Shown here: positions 15,464 through 24,991 of the stretch, piece after piece
Position numbering within the stretch: the first letter of the stretch is position 1
Layout of the letters: the number at the start of each line of letters is the position of its first letter
NCBI GenBank assembly: GCA_964480635.1
Contig: CAYZQE010000019.1
Location: 1 to 29,763 of the forward strand
Length of the DNA stretch: 29,763 nucleotides
Direction of reading: 5' to 3'
DNA from: CAYZQE01 sp964480635
Lineage (GTDB): Bacteria > Pseudomonadota > Gammaproteobacteria > GCA-001735895
Program-made: the position numbers and the translations under genes
The notes under the pieces: generated by a model
The model's database searches: none
Seen by the model: the letters and a program-made list of their open reading frames with translations, nothing else
Told to the model about the DNA's origin: nothing

Positions 15464-18172
15464 ATGACTGACAATAGTACAAAAAAATTCGTCTTAATTG
15501 ATGGCAGCTCTTATCTGTTTCGAGCCTTTCATGGTTTACCGCCTTTAACCAACAGCCTTGGCGAACCCACAGGTGCCATTTATGGTGTGATTAATATGTT
15601 ACGCAAACTCATTGATAGCGAGCGTCCAGATGCTATCGGTGTTGTTTTTGATGCTAAAGGCAAAAACTTTCGCCACGATATATTCCCTGACTATAAAGCC
15701 AACCGCCCTCCCATGCCCGATGAGCTACGCGTACAAATAGAGCCATTACTCGACATTATTAAAGCCATGGGTTTACCGCTTATTGTGATTGATGGTGTTG
15801 AGGCTGATGACGTGATTGGCGCATTGTCGGTGGATGCCGAAAAACTGGGCTATGACGTGTTAATTTCGACCGGCGATAAAGACATGGCGCAATTAGTCAC
15901 TGAGAAAGTGACGCTAATTAATACCATGACGAATAAACGGATGGGTATTGCGGGCGTGAAAGAAAAGTTTGATGTGATGCCCGAACAAATAATTGACTAC
16001 CTTGCGCTCATGGGCGACAAGGTAGATAACATTCCTGGGGTGCCAAAATGTGGCCCTAAAACAGCGGCAAAGTGGATTAATTTATATGGGTCAATGCAAG
16101 GAGTTATGGATAATGCTGACGAAGTGAAAGGCAAGGTCGGTGAATATTTACGTGAATCTTTCTCCTTTTTGCCCCGCTCTTATGAACTAGCCACCATTAA
16201 GTTAGATTGTGAGCGCCCTAGCGACATTAATAAATTAGTGGTTAAAAACATTGATACTGAGGTGCTTGCGACAGCCTTTCAACGTTATGGTTTTAACCGC
16301 TGGTTAAGCGAACTTGAAGATGAAGGGGTTGATATTGCATCGACCGAACCTATATCAGTAAAAGAAGCCAAAGAATATGAAGCTGTTTTAGATGACACTG
16401 CTTTTAAACAGTGGCTAGAACGCATTAAAACCTGTGATCTAATGGCTTTAGACACTGAGACTACCAGCGTTAATTATATGACCGCTCAGATGGTAGGCAT
16501 CTCAATTTGTATTGGAGAAGATGCTTGCTACATTCCTCTCAAACATGATTATTTAGATGCGCCAAAACAACTTGATAAAGATGATGTGCTGGCACGTTTA
16601 AAACCACTACTTGAAGACCCTAATATTAAAAAGGTTGGGCAAAACTTAAAATATGATTGCCATATCTTTTTAAATGAAGGTATTACCATTCAAGGTATCG
16701 CTTTTGACACCATGCTTGAGTCTTATGTTTTAAACTCGGTAGCTACACGTCATAACATGGATGACCTAGCTCAGTTTTATTTAAACCACAGCACCATTCA
16801 CTTTGAAGATGTTGCAGGAAAGGGTAAAAAACAACTGACTTTTAATCAAATAGCACTAGAAGAAGCAGTGCCTTATGCCGCAGAAGATGCTGATATCACT
16901 TTACAATTACACGCGGTATTGCATAAAAAACTAGAGGATATTCCATCTTTATTAAAGGTCTATCAAGACATTGAGCAACCCCTATCTGAAGTGATTACAC
17001 GCATCGAACAAAATGGTGTATTTATTGATAGCGCCATGTTGCAAAAGCAAGGACAAGAAGTCGATACAACCTTGCAACAACTGACCGAAAAGGCCTACGA
17101 AGTGGCGGGTGAAACGTTTAACTTGTCATCACCAAAACAAATTCAACATATTTTATTCGAAAAACAAGAAATCCCCGTCATTCGTAAAACCCCTAAAGGT
17201 CAACCTTCGACGGCTGAAGATGTTTTAGAAGAATTAGCCGAAACCTATGAGTTACCAAAAATCATTTTGGAACACCGTAGTTTAAATAAATTAAAATCGA
17301 CCTATTTAGATAAGTTGCCAGAAGAAATTAATTTGCACACAGGTCGTGTGCACACCTCTTATCATCAGGCTGTTGCGTCAACGGGGCGCTTATCGTCATC
17401 ACAGCCCAATTTACAAAATATCCCTATTCGTAGCACCGAAGGGCGTAAAATTCGTGAAGCCTTTATTGCCGAAAACGACAATAAAATAATGGCACTCGAT
17501 TATTCACAAATCGAGTTACGCATCATGGCGCACTTATCACAAGACAAAAGCCTTATTGATGCGTTTAATCAAGGTAAAGATGTGCACAGAGCCACTGCTG
17601 CCGAAGTATTTGGCGTAAGCGAAGAGGAGGTTGAAACAAACCAACGTCGAGCAGCTAAGGCCATAAACTTTGGTCTTATCTACGGCATGTCTGCCTTTGG
17701 CTTAGCCAAGCAGTTAGGCACTGGCCGACGAGAAGCTCAAGAATACGTCGATCTTTATTTTGCGCGTTATCCAGGGGTGAAAAACTATATGGACCAAACC
17801 AAAGAATTGGCACACGAACAAGGCTTTGTCGAAACCGTTTTTGGTCGTCGCTTATATTTACCAGAGTTAAAATCTAAAAATGCTCAACGCCGCCAATACG
17901 CCGAGCGCACCGCGATTAATGCCCCTATGCAAGGTACTGCGGCTGACATTATAAAAATAGCCATGATTCGTGTCGATGATTGGTTATTAAACAATAACGA
18001 CAAAGCTAAAATGATTATGCAAGTACACGATGAATTGATATTTGAAGTGAAGCAAGAATTTATCGAAGAGTGCCAAACAGTGTTTGAAGAAAAGATGGTT
18101 CAAGCAGCTGAGCTATCAGTACCATTAGTGGTTGATACGGGTATTGGAATTAATTGGCATGAAGCACATTAG
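15464..18172 (+). CDS. polA: DNA polymerase I with 5' nuclease and proofreading domains
   Basis: PolA removes RNA primers, fills gaps and works in excision repair. With the start at 15464 it has 902 residues (E. coli 928) and begins MTDNSTKKFVLIDGSSYLFR; an in-frame extension of 32 codons upstream overlaps the divergent LOG gene and is not supported by homology. The 5' nuclease occupies about 1-290 (DGVEADDVIG, STGDKD). The 3'-5' exonuclease is intact: D330 and E332 in ALDTETTS, D398 in KYDCHIF, Y471 and D475 in YAAEDAD. The polymerase has motif A DYSQIELRI, O-helix AAKAINFGLIYG with the deoxy-selective Phe, and motif C MQVHDELIFEV. All three activities should be present. Confidence 0.97.
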   Translation: MTDNSTKKFVLIDGSSYLFRAFHGLPPLTNSLGEPTGAIYGVINMLRKLIDSERPDAIGVVFDAKGKNFRHDIFPDYKANRPPMPDELRVQIEPLLDIIKAMGLPLIVIDGVEADDVIGALSVDAEKLGYDVLISTGDKDMAQLVTEKVTLINTMTNKRMGIAGVKEKFDVMPEQIIDYLALMGDKVDNIPGVPKCGPKTAAKWINLYGSMQGVMDNADEVKGKVGEYLRESFSFLPRSYELATIKLDCERPSDINKLVVKNIDTEVLATAFQRYGFNRWLSELEDEGVDIASTEPISVKEAKEYEAVLDDTAFKQWLERIKTCDLMALDTETTSVNYMTAQMVGISICIGEDACYIPLKHDYLDAPKQLDKDDVLARLKPLLEDPNIKKVGQNLKYDCHIFLNEGITIQGIAFDTMLESYVLNSVATRHNMDDLAQFYLNHSTIHFEDVAGKGKKQLTFNQIALEEAVPYAAEDADITLQLHAVLHKKLEDIPSLLKVYQDIEQPLSEVITRIEQNGVFIDSAMLQKQGQEVDTTLQQLTEKAYEVAGETFNLSSPKQIQHILFEKQEIPVIRKTPKGQPSTAEDVLEELAETYELPKIILEHRSLNKLKSTYLDKLPEEINLHTGRVHTSYHQAVASTGRLSSSQPNLQNIPIRSTEGRKIREAFIAENDNKIMALDYSQIELRIMAHLSQDKSLIDAFNQGKDVHRATAAEVFGVSEEEVETNQRRAAKAINFGLIYGMSAFGLAKQLGTGRREAQEYVDLYFARYPGVKNYMDQTKELAHEQGFVETVFGRRLYLPELKSKNAQRRQYAERTAINAPMQGTAADIIKIAMIRVDDWLLNNNDKAKMIMQVHDELIFEVKQEFIEECQTVFEEKMVQAAELSVPLVVDTGIGINWHEAH

Positions 18173-18174
18173 AC

Positions 18175-18212
18175 GTGTTTGGGTTAAAATAATCGGATTT
18201 TAACCCAAACAC
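18175..18212. terminator. Strong hairpin after polA
   Basis: GTGTTTGGGTTAAAAT (18175-18190) and ATTTTAACCCAAACAC (18197-18212) form a perfect 16-bp inverted repeat with a 6-nt loop, starting 3 bp after the polA stop. It lies between convergent polA and the GGDEF-EAL gene and probably terminates in both directions, though neither strand has a long T tract after the stem. Confidence 0.75.
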
Positions 18213-18256
18213 CTGAACTTTAAGATTAGCTCAGAAAACCCCCACTAAATTAACAA

Positions 18257-20227
18257 TTAAAGCTTATCTTCTGCTATAAATTCATTTATGGGTAAGGGCT
18301 TGCTGTAATAATAACCTTGAATGTAATCAACACCCATCTCAGTAATTAACGCTGCAGTAGCTTTATCTTCAACATGTTCTGCCACCACTTTTTTATGGGT
18401 GACATGACCAATTTTAATCATCGCTGCAACCATTTCTTTCATCACAGGATCATGACAAATATCTTTTACGAATTGGCCATCTATTTTTAATATATCAACG
18501 GCTAAATCTTTTAAATAACCAAATGAAGACATGCCACTGCCAAAATCATCTAATGAAAAGACAACCCCTAGTGACCTAAAGTCATTAATAAATGCCATCG
18601 CTTTATCAACTTCAGAAATAACACCGGTTTCTGTTATCTCAAAACAAATTTTATGATATGGCAGTTCATATTGAATAAATAGCTCTTTAACATGTTGATG
18701 AAAGTTTTTATCGACAATGGATAATACCGACAAGTTAATTGAAATCATCTCAAGTGACTCTAAAAAATTTGGGTTATTTTTAAGTTGCGAAAATACAGCA
18801 AAAATAACCCAACTATCAATTTTTTTTGTTAAGCCATAACGTTCTGCCACTGGGATAAAGAAAAATGGAGAAATAACCTCATCTTTGTCATGTAATCTAA
18901 TGAGTGCTTCAAAATGATTCCAAGGCTGATTATTTTCAGGCACTGACACAATCGGTTGAAGATAAATGCGAAACTGATCTTGTGCAAAAGCCTCATAAAT
19001 ACGTGTCACCCAACTCATTTGATTTTGATAATCAACCAATTGATCATCGTGTAAATAACGTACTAGCGCATCACCTCGATTCGCCTTTTTTACTTGATAA
19101 CATAATGAATCTGCCGCACTAAATAATTCACCCGAACTCGTTTCTTCATGACTAAATAGGATGCAGCCTATACTTATGCCTATTTGAAATTCACGCTCTA
19201 AAAAAGTAAATTTAAACGCCAGAGCAGCTTGTTGCAGTTCATGAATGGCGGCATGTATTTCACCCTTAGATTTATTTTTTAATAAAACTATAAATTCATC
19301 ACCACCTAAACGCCCAAAAATGACGTCATCGTAATTAAGGGTTACAGTCAACAATGAAGTAGATAGCTCTTTTAAAAGTTCGTCACCAGCAATGTGGCCA
19401 CACGTATCATTAACCACTTTAAATTGATCTAAATCTAAGTAACACATGGCATGAAACCCTGAGTTGGGTCTTTCTTCTAGCATTTTATCTAAGCGAGCAA
19501 TTAACCTATTTCGATTATATAAGCCCGTTAATCCATCATGATTTGCTTGGTACACCAAGTTTTTGGTTTGTTTTTCAACTAACGAAACTAACTGATTAAA
19601 ATATTGTTTTGCCGCGCCAATATCGTCATCTTTATCTTCAACTAAACGTTTAGAAAAGTCTTGTTCCTCAGCCACATATTTTAATGCTGAACTAAGTTGC
19701 GTTAAGCGCAAAATAAAGCGTTTATCAAATAAAAATACTAACAAAAAGCTAACCAATATTAGCAATGCCAAAAAGAACATATACAGCTCACTGGTACGCT
19801 GTTGTTCTTCGTGTAAGTCATGGCTATGCAAAGACAGTAAAGCAAAGCCTATTAAAATACCGTCGTAGCCAATATCTATTTTAAACTCTAAAATATCTGC
19901 TTTAGAAACACTTTTATCTCGATTTGCTATTTTTAATATCGGCATGCCTTTTAAGTCATAAAAAATAGCCGACTTAAGCTCTTCGATGGATTCTAATTTG
20001 AAGGTGATCGATGCTAAAATATCGGGATCGGCTAAAAAAATTAATTGTGCCATGTCTTCAGCGATTACCTCACTAATGACATGCCCTTGTGACTGCAATG
20101 CTGTTGCGATAAAGTTGTTTTGTAACCACCTTAAGTATGCAAAACTACTTAAAGATAGCGCTAAAACAAACCCTATAATCAAAAAACTAACTTGTGATCT
20201 ATAGCTACAACTTTTGATAAAGGACAT
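18257..20227 (-). CDS. Membrane-bound GGDEF-EAL protein (cyclic di-GMP turnover)
   Basis: The 656-residue protein has one membrane segment at about 15-34, a periplasmic sensor region (about 35-147), a second membrane segment (148-167) followed by a HAMP-like stretch, then a GGDEF domain and an EAL domain. GGDEF is exact (GRLGGDEF, 306-312), with DLDQFKVVND as the other key block. The EAL domain keeps EALIRL (440-445), the acids in EITETG, DDFGSG, the lysine in ILKIDG and the AEHVE glutamate, so both catalytic sets look intact. The usual inhibitory RxxD site before GGDEF is absent (Y299 and V302 occupy those positions). It could make or break c-di-GMP; the sequence does not tell which dominates. 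It begins 18 bp after the rhodanese stop, so the two probably share a transcript. Confidence 0.93.
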   Translation of the reverse strand: MSFIKSCSYRSQVSFLIIGFVLALSLSSFAYLRWLQNNFIATALQSQGHVISEVIAEDMAQLIFLADPDILASITFKLESIEELKSAIFYDLKGMPILKIANRDKSVSKADILEFKIDIGYDGILIGFALLSLHSHDLHEEQQRTSELYMFFLALLILVSFLLVFLFDKRFILRLTQLSSALKYVAEEQDFSKRLVEDKDDDIGAAKQYFNQLVSLVEKQTKNLVYQANHDGLTGLYNRNRLIARLDKMLEERPNSGFHAMCYLDLDQFKVVNDTCGHIAGDELLKELSTSLLTVTLNYDDVIFGRLGGDEFIVLLKNKSKGEIHAAIHELQQAALAFKFTFLEREFQIGISIGCILFSHEETSSGELFSAADSLCYQVKKANRGDALVRYLHDDQLVDYQNQMSWVTRIYEAFAQDQFRIYLQPIVSVPENNQPWNHFEALIRLHDKDEVISPFFFIPVAERYGLTKKIDSWVIFAVFSQLKNNPNFLESLEMISINLSVLSIVDKNFHQHVKELFIQYELPYHKICFEITETGVISEVDKAMAFINDFRSLGVVFSLDDFGSGMSSFGYLKDLAVDILKIDGQFVKDICHDPVMKEMVAAMIKIGHVTHKKVVAEHVEDKATAALITEMGVDYIQGYYYSKPLPINEFIAEDKL

Positions 20228-20245
20228 TATTGACGTCAGCTCTAA

Positions 20246-21151
20246 TTATTGAACAGATGTTTTTGTAATCGGCATTTTATAGTCTGCACTCCATTCAAAC
20301 CAAGAGCCATCATATACAGCCGCATTAATACCCAGTTCTTTTAACGCAAAATATAAAACAGATGATTCTTTGCCACCATTACAATATAAAATTATTTTTT
20401 TATCTTTCGGAATAAGAGATAATTTTTCCTTTAACGTATTAATATCATGTAGCGTAGATGGGCCACTAATTCGGTCATACCCATCATTACCGTTTCTATT
20501 TTTTACTAGGTTAACCCAGGGGATATTAATCGCATTTGGAATATGCCCTTTACGTGATGTTAACGATGTTTCACCTTGAAATTGATTTTTATCTCGACCA
20601 TCAATGAGAACATAATCTGGATTGCTAGAAGCCATAAAGGTACGGAATTTTGTGGTCATAATATGGGTGTTAATTTCAATGGTATATTGTGATTTCTTGA
20701 TAGGCTCAACATCAAAACTCAGTTCACCAATACGCTCTTGCCAAGCTTGAAAACCACCATCTAAAACTTTTATCTGTTTATGCCCATAAAAGTCCATAAT
20801 CCAATAAACTCTCATTGAATCTAAAAATGACCAATCGCCATATAAAACGAGCATATCGCTATTAGTGATGCCGTGATTTTCCATCAGCGCTTTAAATGCT
20901 GTTGGCGTTTCTACAAAACCATCTATCTCATTTTTTTTTCGGGTAAATTGGCTATAGGGGATATTAATTGCATGAGGAATACGCCCAGTTTGAAACATAT
21001 TAGCAGCACGTAAATCAATGATTTTAACATTTTGGCTATGATCTTTTAACCATTGGCTATTGACCAAATCACTTGCAAAAATAGATGTCGAAAAAACTAA
21101 GCTTAGCAACGGGACTATGCAGAAGCCTAAAATAAAGTTTACTTTATTCAT
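20246..21151 (-). CDS. Exported tandem-rhodanese sulfurtransferase
   Basis: The 301-residue protein has a signal peptide (hydrophobic about 5-24, cleavage after IFA) and two rhodanese domains. The N-terminal domain (about 28-145) has no active-site cysteine (YGDWS occupies the loop), as usual for this family. The C-terminal domain (about 160-295) carries C257 in CNGGKESS, plus the conserved DGRDKNQF and RKGHIPNAINIPW stretches. The loop CNGGKES differs from both textbook forms, CRKGVT of thiosulfate sulfurtransferases and CGSGVT of 3-mercaptopyruvate sulfurtransferases, so the sulfur donor is uncertain. It would act in the periplasm. It is co-oriented with and just upstream of the GGDEF-EAL gene. 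Confidence 0.85.
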   Translation of the reverse strand: MNKVNFILGFCIVPLLSLVFSTSIFASDLVNSQWLKDHSQNVKIIDLRAANMFQTGRIPHAINIPYSQFTRKKNEIDGFVETPTAFKALMENHGITNSDMLVLYGDWSFLDSMRVYWIMDFYGHKQIKVLDGGFQAWQERIGELSFDVEPIKKSQYTIEINTHIMTTKFRTFMASSNPDYVLIDGRDKNQFQGETSLTSRKGHIPNAINIPWVNLVKNRNGNDGYDRISGPSTLHDINTLKEKLSLIPKDKKIILYCNGGKESSVLYFALKELGINAAVYDGSWFEWSADYKMPITKTSVQ

Positions 21152-21462
21152 ATAAAACCACTCAATTTATTATTATTTTTAGTGATTAAAAAAGTTACTT
21201 AGCAGTGACTCCCCGCTATACCCAAGCAGAATGTTCGAATCGCGAGAACTGTGGTGATTAAGTAAATTCAATGAGTTTACTTAATCAGACCATCCTTAAT
21301 CACCACTATTCCCTCCTCGTTTCTCCCACTTCGCCATATGGATAAAGGTTATCATTGCTAAATAATCTGGCTAACCACCTGATTTTTTATACCAGTTAAT
21401 ATCATAGTCTAAAAATTTGTTAGTGCAGCTATTAAAAGTATTTAATATTCATTATTCGGTAT
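21152..21462. other. Intergenic region with nested, mutually exclusive hairpins
   Basis: The 311-bp gap between the end of the Bat operon and the rhodanese gene has no coding frame. GTGGTGATTAAG (21251-21262) can pair perfectly with CTTAATCACCAC (21295-21306), while GATTAAGTAAA (21256-21266) can pair perfectly with TTTACTTAATC (21276-21286). The two stems share the bases 21256-21262 and cannot form together. It may be the end of the batD transcript, an attenuator ahead of the rhodanese gene, or a palindromic repeat. No good sigma-70 promoter is evident. Confidence 0.65.
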
Positions 21463-23154
21463 TTATCTTAGATTAAAGGGCTTTAAACTGGGCGCTTGTT
21501 CTTCAACATTAGCTCTAATAATTTTATTTTCAGTTAAAACAGCCTGATATAAAGCATCTGGCTGCCAATCCTTATTTTTTTCTGAGGCATATAAAACAGC
21601 CTCTAACTTAGTAATATTTTGCTGTAATTCTTCTTTAACTAAAGGGCTTATTTCAGACAACTGAGTAAAAACCTGATCATAAAACCGAGCATTTGCCCAA
21701 TCAATTAAAGCCCTTTTACAGGCTGCTTCATCTTGATTTTGACACGCCTTTTTCAATTTTTGCATCTCAAAAACGGGGGCTTTCGTTTTTTCTATTTTTT
21801 CTTTAATTTGCTTTGCAGCCGATTTATTGACATAAAGATATAAAGTCACTAACCATGCTAATGCAAAAACTATTGCTAACCACTTCCACCAAGCTTCAAC
21901 GCCTAGCATAAGCGTTTGGGGGTTTTGCGCTGCTAACGTCATGACTTCAACCTTAGCCACTTCACTTGTTTTTTCTTGTGTGACAACGGGTGCTTGTTCA
22001 ACAAAATTTTGACTGGCCTTAACCGTAATCACTTGTTCTACAATTTTAGCTTCTTGCCATTGCTTAGTGTCGGTGTTCCACCAAGGGATAATCATCGCCG
22101 GTAATGTAATAGTGCCTACTTGAGAGGGAATATAAGCTATCTTTTCTTGCCTAATGCCACTCACACCCAAAGCTGTTAAGCCATTTTTTAATAGCTTTTT
22201 ATCAGGATACATTTTAATCGTATCAATGTTTTTAATGTCCAGTTCTGGTAATTGAGCGGCCGTTAAACCCTCTGCCGTTAACGTTAAAACACGTGTAATG
22301 GGTTCACCCACGGTAAATTGTGACGGGTCACTCAACCATTGGTCGCTTAAGATTAAAGATTTGGCGGGTAACCATAACCCTGTCGATTTAGGCTTTGCCG
22401 TAACCTCTAAATTTAATACTTTTGAACGCGCACGCACGGGTTTGCTCGATGGGTCACCAAAAAATGTTCTGGCACCGTTTCTTACTGAACCCAAGGCTAA
22501 AACTGGTTGAACGATTAAAGGCCCTGGCTTTTGCGGGAATAATGCCATTTTTTGCTCTATGACTAAATAAGGCCTCCCTTGAATTTTTGTTTGATAACTC
22601 TTCTCATCGCCTAATACTTCTACAACCACATCACCATGATTAAATTGCAGTGATGACAAACTAATTTCATTTAAGCTTTTATCACTAAAAACACGTACGG
22701 TGACAATGATTTGAGCTTGCTCAACATTGCTCGTGACATCACTGCTTAAATTAACAAAGAAACTATCGTTACCACTTTGGGCTTGATCTGCCTTATTCAC
22801 TTTAATCAATAAAGACGGGCTGCGATCATCACCAAAATGAATACTGGGGATTTGAATATCTCCGAGCGATTTAGCCATCACCGTTAGTGTCCACGTTTTA
22901 TTGCGTGACATCGTACCGTTAATGATACTGATACTGCTGTTTTCACTTTGTCTAATAACGTCTAAAAGAACCTTTAAAGGTGAAAAATCAGGGTCGTCAT
23001 CGACACTGCCATTTGACTCAAATGTCAATTGAAATGCCTCGTCGATATGCACTGGGTTTCTATCAGTGCTGACTAGAATATCAACGGTAGACATGGCCAT
23101 TACAGGTATCCATAACAGTAATGTCAGTAAAAATTTACCAAGGATTTTGTTCAT
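21463..23154 (-). CDS. batD: BatD-family exported protein
   Basis: The 563-residue protein starts with a signal peptide (MNKILGKFLLTLLLW, then about A20), has a long beta-rich periplasmic part with repeated Ig-like segments (about 25-375), a membrane segment at about 424-443 (WLAIVFALAWLVTLYLYV) and a cytoplasmic C-terminal helical domain of about 120 residues. This matches the BatD/oxygen-tolerance (PF13584) family. Bat proteins were named from Bacteroides aerotolerance; their biochemical role is unknown. It is the last gene of the operon and starts inside the end of the VWA-TPR gene (20-bp overlap), implying translational coupling. Confidence 0.9.
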   Translation of the reverse strand: MNKILGKFLLTLLLWIPVMAMSTVDILVSTDRNPVHIDEAFQLTFESNGSVDDDPDFSPLKVLLDVIRQSENSSISIINGTMSRNKTWTLTVMAKSLGDIQIPSIHFGDDRSPSLLIKVNKADQAQSGNDSFFVNLSSDVTSNVEQAQIIVTVRVFSDKSLNEISLSSLQFNHGDVVVEVLGDEKSYQTKIQGRPYLVIEQKMALFPQKPGPLIVQPVLALGSVRNGARTFFGDPSSKPVRARSKVLNLEVTAKPKSTGLWLPAKSLILSDQWLSDPSQFTVGEPITRVLTLTAEGLTAAQLPELDIKNIDTIKMYPDKKLLKNGLTALGVSGIRQEKIAYIPSQVGTITLPAMIIPWWNTDTKQWQEAKIVEQVITVKASQNFVEQAPVVTQEKTSEVAKVEVMTLAAQNPQTLMLGVEAWWKWLAIVFALAWLVTLYLYVNKSAAKQIKEKIEKTKAPVFEMQKLKKACQNQDEAACKRALIDWANARFYDQVFTQLSEISPLVKEELQQNITKLEAVLYASEKNKDWQPDALYQAVLTENKIIRANVEEQAPSLKPFNLR

Positions 23155-24991
23155 TATTTTGTGTGTTTAATTGTTTATATTGATAACGAAATTTATTACG
23201 CATCAGTCCACCCGGATCATCGGGCACACGGCGTAACCATTGCTTAGTCTCTTCATCGAGAGGGTCACTCATTTGCTCTTCAAGCGCTTGTTCAGCAGCT
23301 AATTGTTGTTTACTTTTTTGCTCATCTTTTTGCTCTTGTGAGGCTTCTTTTTGCTCAGATTGCTGTTCTTTTTCTTTAGCTTCTTGCTGCTCCTTTTTCT
23401 CCTGTTCCGATTGCTCCTGTTCAGCTTTGTCTTGCTCTGCCTGCTCTTCTTCGGAAGGCTTATTTTGTTGCTGATCATCTTTTTTCTGATCGCTCTGGTC
23501 TTGTTGATCAGATTCTTGCTGGTCTGACTCTTTTTGTTCTGAATCCTGCTCTTTATCTTGCTGTTTATCGTCCTTAGATTGTTCGTCTTTTTGCTGTTCT
23601 TGCTGCTGTTTCAAAAAATCTTCTAATTGTTGTTTATTAAAGGCCGCGTCGTCATGCTTTGGGTTTGCTTTAAGCTGTTCTTCCCATGCTTTTAATGCAT
23701 CGTCATAACGCTCCATTTTAGCCAGTGCATTGCCTTTATTATATAAATCATTCACCACATCATAATGCTGTAATGCATCATCATATTGCTCACTTTTAAA
23801 TTGAGATGCCGCACGCCAATCGGCTTGTTCAAACTGCTGCCCTGCTGCATCAAATTCACCCGCTTTAAATTGCTCTGATGCTTTTTGGTCACTGTTTTTA
23901 AACCATGACCGCCATTCAAATGCTTCTACGGGTTGGGCCATTGGAAAAGTCAGTACCACCAACAGCACTAAAAAACCTTTGCGAAACGTCAGCAATACGA
24001 TGGGGATAATGAGCAATAAGAACCAAGAGCCATGCTCATACCAAACATCAAATGTTTTATCGCTTTGAGCGCTATTATTATCCAATGGGTTTAGCTTCAT
24101 CAAGTTTTGCAACGCATTAATATCTTCATCATCATTACGCAAAGTGGCAAACACACCCTGCGTAGCTTGGGCTATCGAAAGCAAATCACGGCGATTCATT
24201 TTAGCCACCACTATTTGACCATTCGCCCCTTTTAAATAACCGCCCTGCGCTAAATTAATTGGCGAACCCTCTTCTGTTCCGACAGCTAAAACAGATAAGG
24301 TATGTTTATCAATTGCCAGTTCTTTGATACCGTTAAACTCGGTTAAAGACACGCCATCCGTGACAATTAAAATATGCCCGTTTTGAATACCCGCTTGTGT
24401 CATAAGCTCTTGCGCCGTCATTAAAGCCTTATCCATTCGGCTGCCTTGAGCAGGCATTATGGCTGTGTCTAAACTGTTTAATAACGCCACAATTGTTTCG
24501 TTATCATCGGTTAAAGGGCTTACCGTAAACGCTTGAGCCGCATACACGATAAGCGCCGTTTGACCTTCTTTTCTGGCTTTTAGCAAATCAATAATTTTAT
24601 GTTTTGCTCGTGTTAGTCGCGTTGGTTTAATATCCGTCGCATCCATTGAGCGCGATAAATCTAACACGATCACTAAGGCCGATTGTGGCTTATAAACAGC
24701 CTGCGGTAGCTCTTGCCACACAGGGCCAGCAACAGAGAAAACGGCGATCATTAAGGCTAATAACGGCAACCAATTAAGGTTTGATGTGCGTTGATCTTCG
24801 GGCTGAGTTAACACATATGGCTGGAGTTTTTTATCAATCACTTTAAGCCATGACTGGCTATTTTTGCGCTGACGCCATGACCAAACTATTAACAGCAGCA
24901 TAGGGATAAACGCTAACAACCACAGCGGCCTTAGAAAGTGAAATTGTTGTAACAAGTCTGTGCTTAAATTGATATTATCAAATAAAGGCAT
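23135..24991 (-). CDS. batB: VWA and TPR membrane protein (BatB/BatC-like fusion) with Gln/Glu/Lys-rich linker
   Basis: The 618-residue protein has two N-terminal membrane segments (about 20-38 and 72-90), a von Willebrand A domain with a complete MIDAS start DLSRS (111-115) and TDG later, a further hydrophobic pair (about 325-360), then TPR-like helices (about 365-465). Next comes a highly charged low-complexity stretch of roughly 115 residues made almost only of Q, E, K, D and S (about 465-580). It ends with the family's conserved tail, QWLRRVPDDPGGLMRNKF. In Bacteroides BatB (VWA) and BatC (TPR) are separate; here they are one chain. It shares a base with the end of batA (stop and start overlap) and overlaps batD by 20 bp. 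Confidence 0.92.
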   Translation of the reverse strand: MPLFDNINLSTDLLQQFHFLRPLWLLAFIPMLLLIVWSWRQRKNSQSWLKVIDKKLQPYVLTQPEDQRTSNLNWLPLLALMIAVFSVAGPVWQELPQAVYKPQSALVIVLDLSRSMDATDIKPTRLTRAKHKIIDLLKARKEGQTALIVYAAQAFTVSPLTDDNETIVALLNSLDTAIMPAQGSRMDKALMTAQELMTQAGIQNGHILIVTDGVSLTEFNGIKELAIDKHTLSVLAVGTEEGSPINLAQGGYLKGANGQIVVAKMNRRDLLSIAQATQGVFATLRNDDEDINALQNLMKLNPLDNNSAQSDKTFDVWYEHGSWFLLLIIPIVLLTFRKGFLVLLVVLTFPMAQPVEAFEWRSWFKNSDQKASEQFKAGEFDAAGQQFEQADWRAASQFKSEQYDDALQHYDVVNDLYNKGNALAKMERYDDALKAWEEQLKANPKHDDAAFNKQQLEDFLKQQQEQQKDEQSKDDKQQDKEQDSEQKESDQQESDQQDQSDQKKDDQQQNKPSEEEQAEQDKAEQEQSEQEKKEQQEAKEKEQQSEQKEASQEQKDEQKSKQQLAAEQALEEQMSDPLDEETKQWLRRVPDDPGGLMRNKFRYQYKQLNTQNNEQNPW

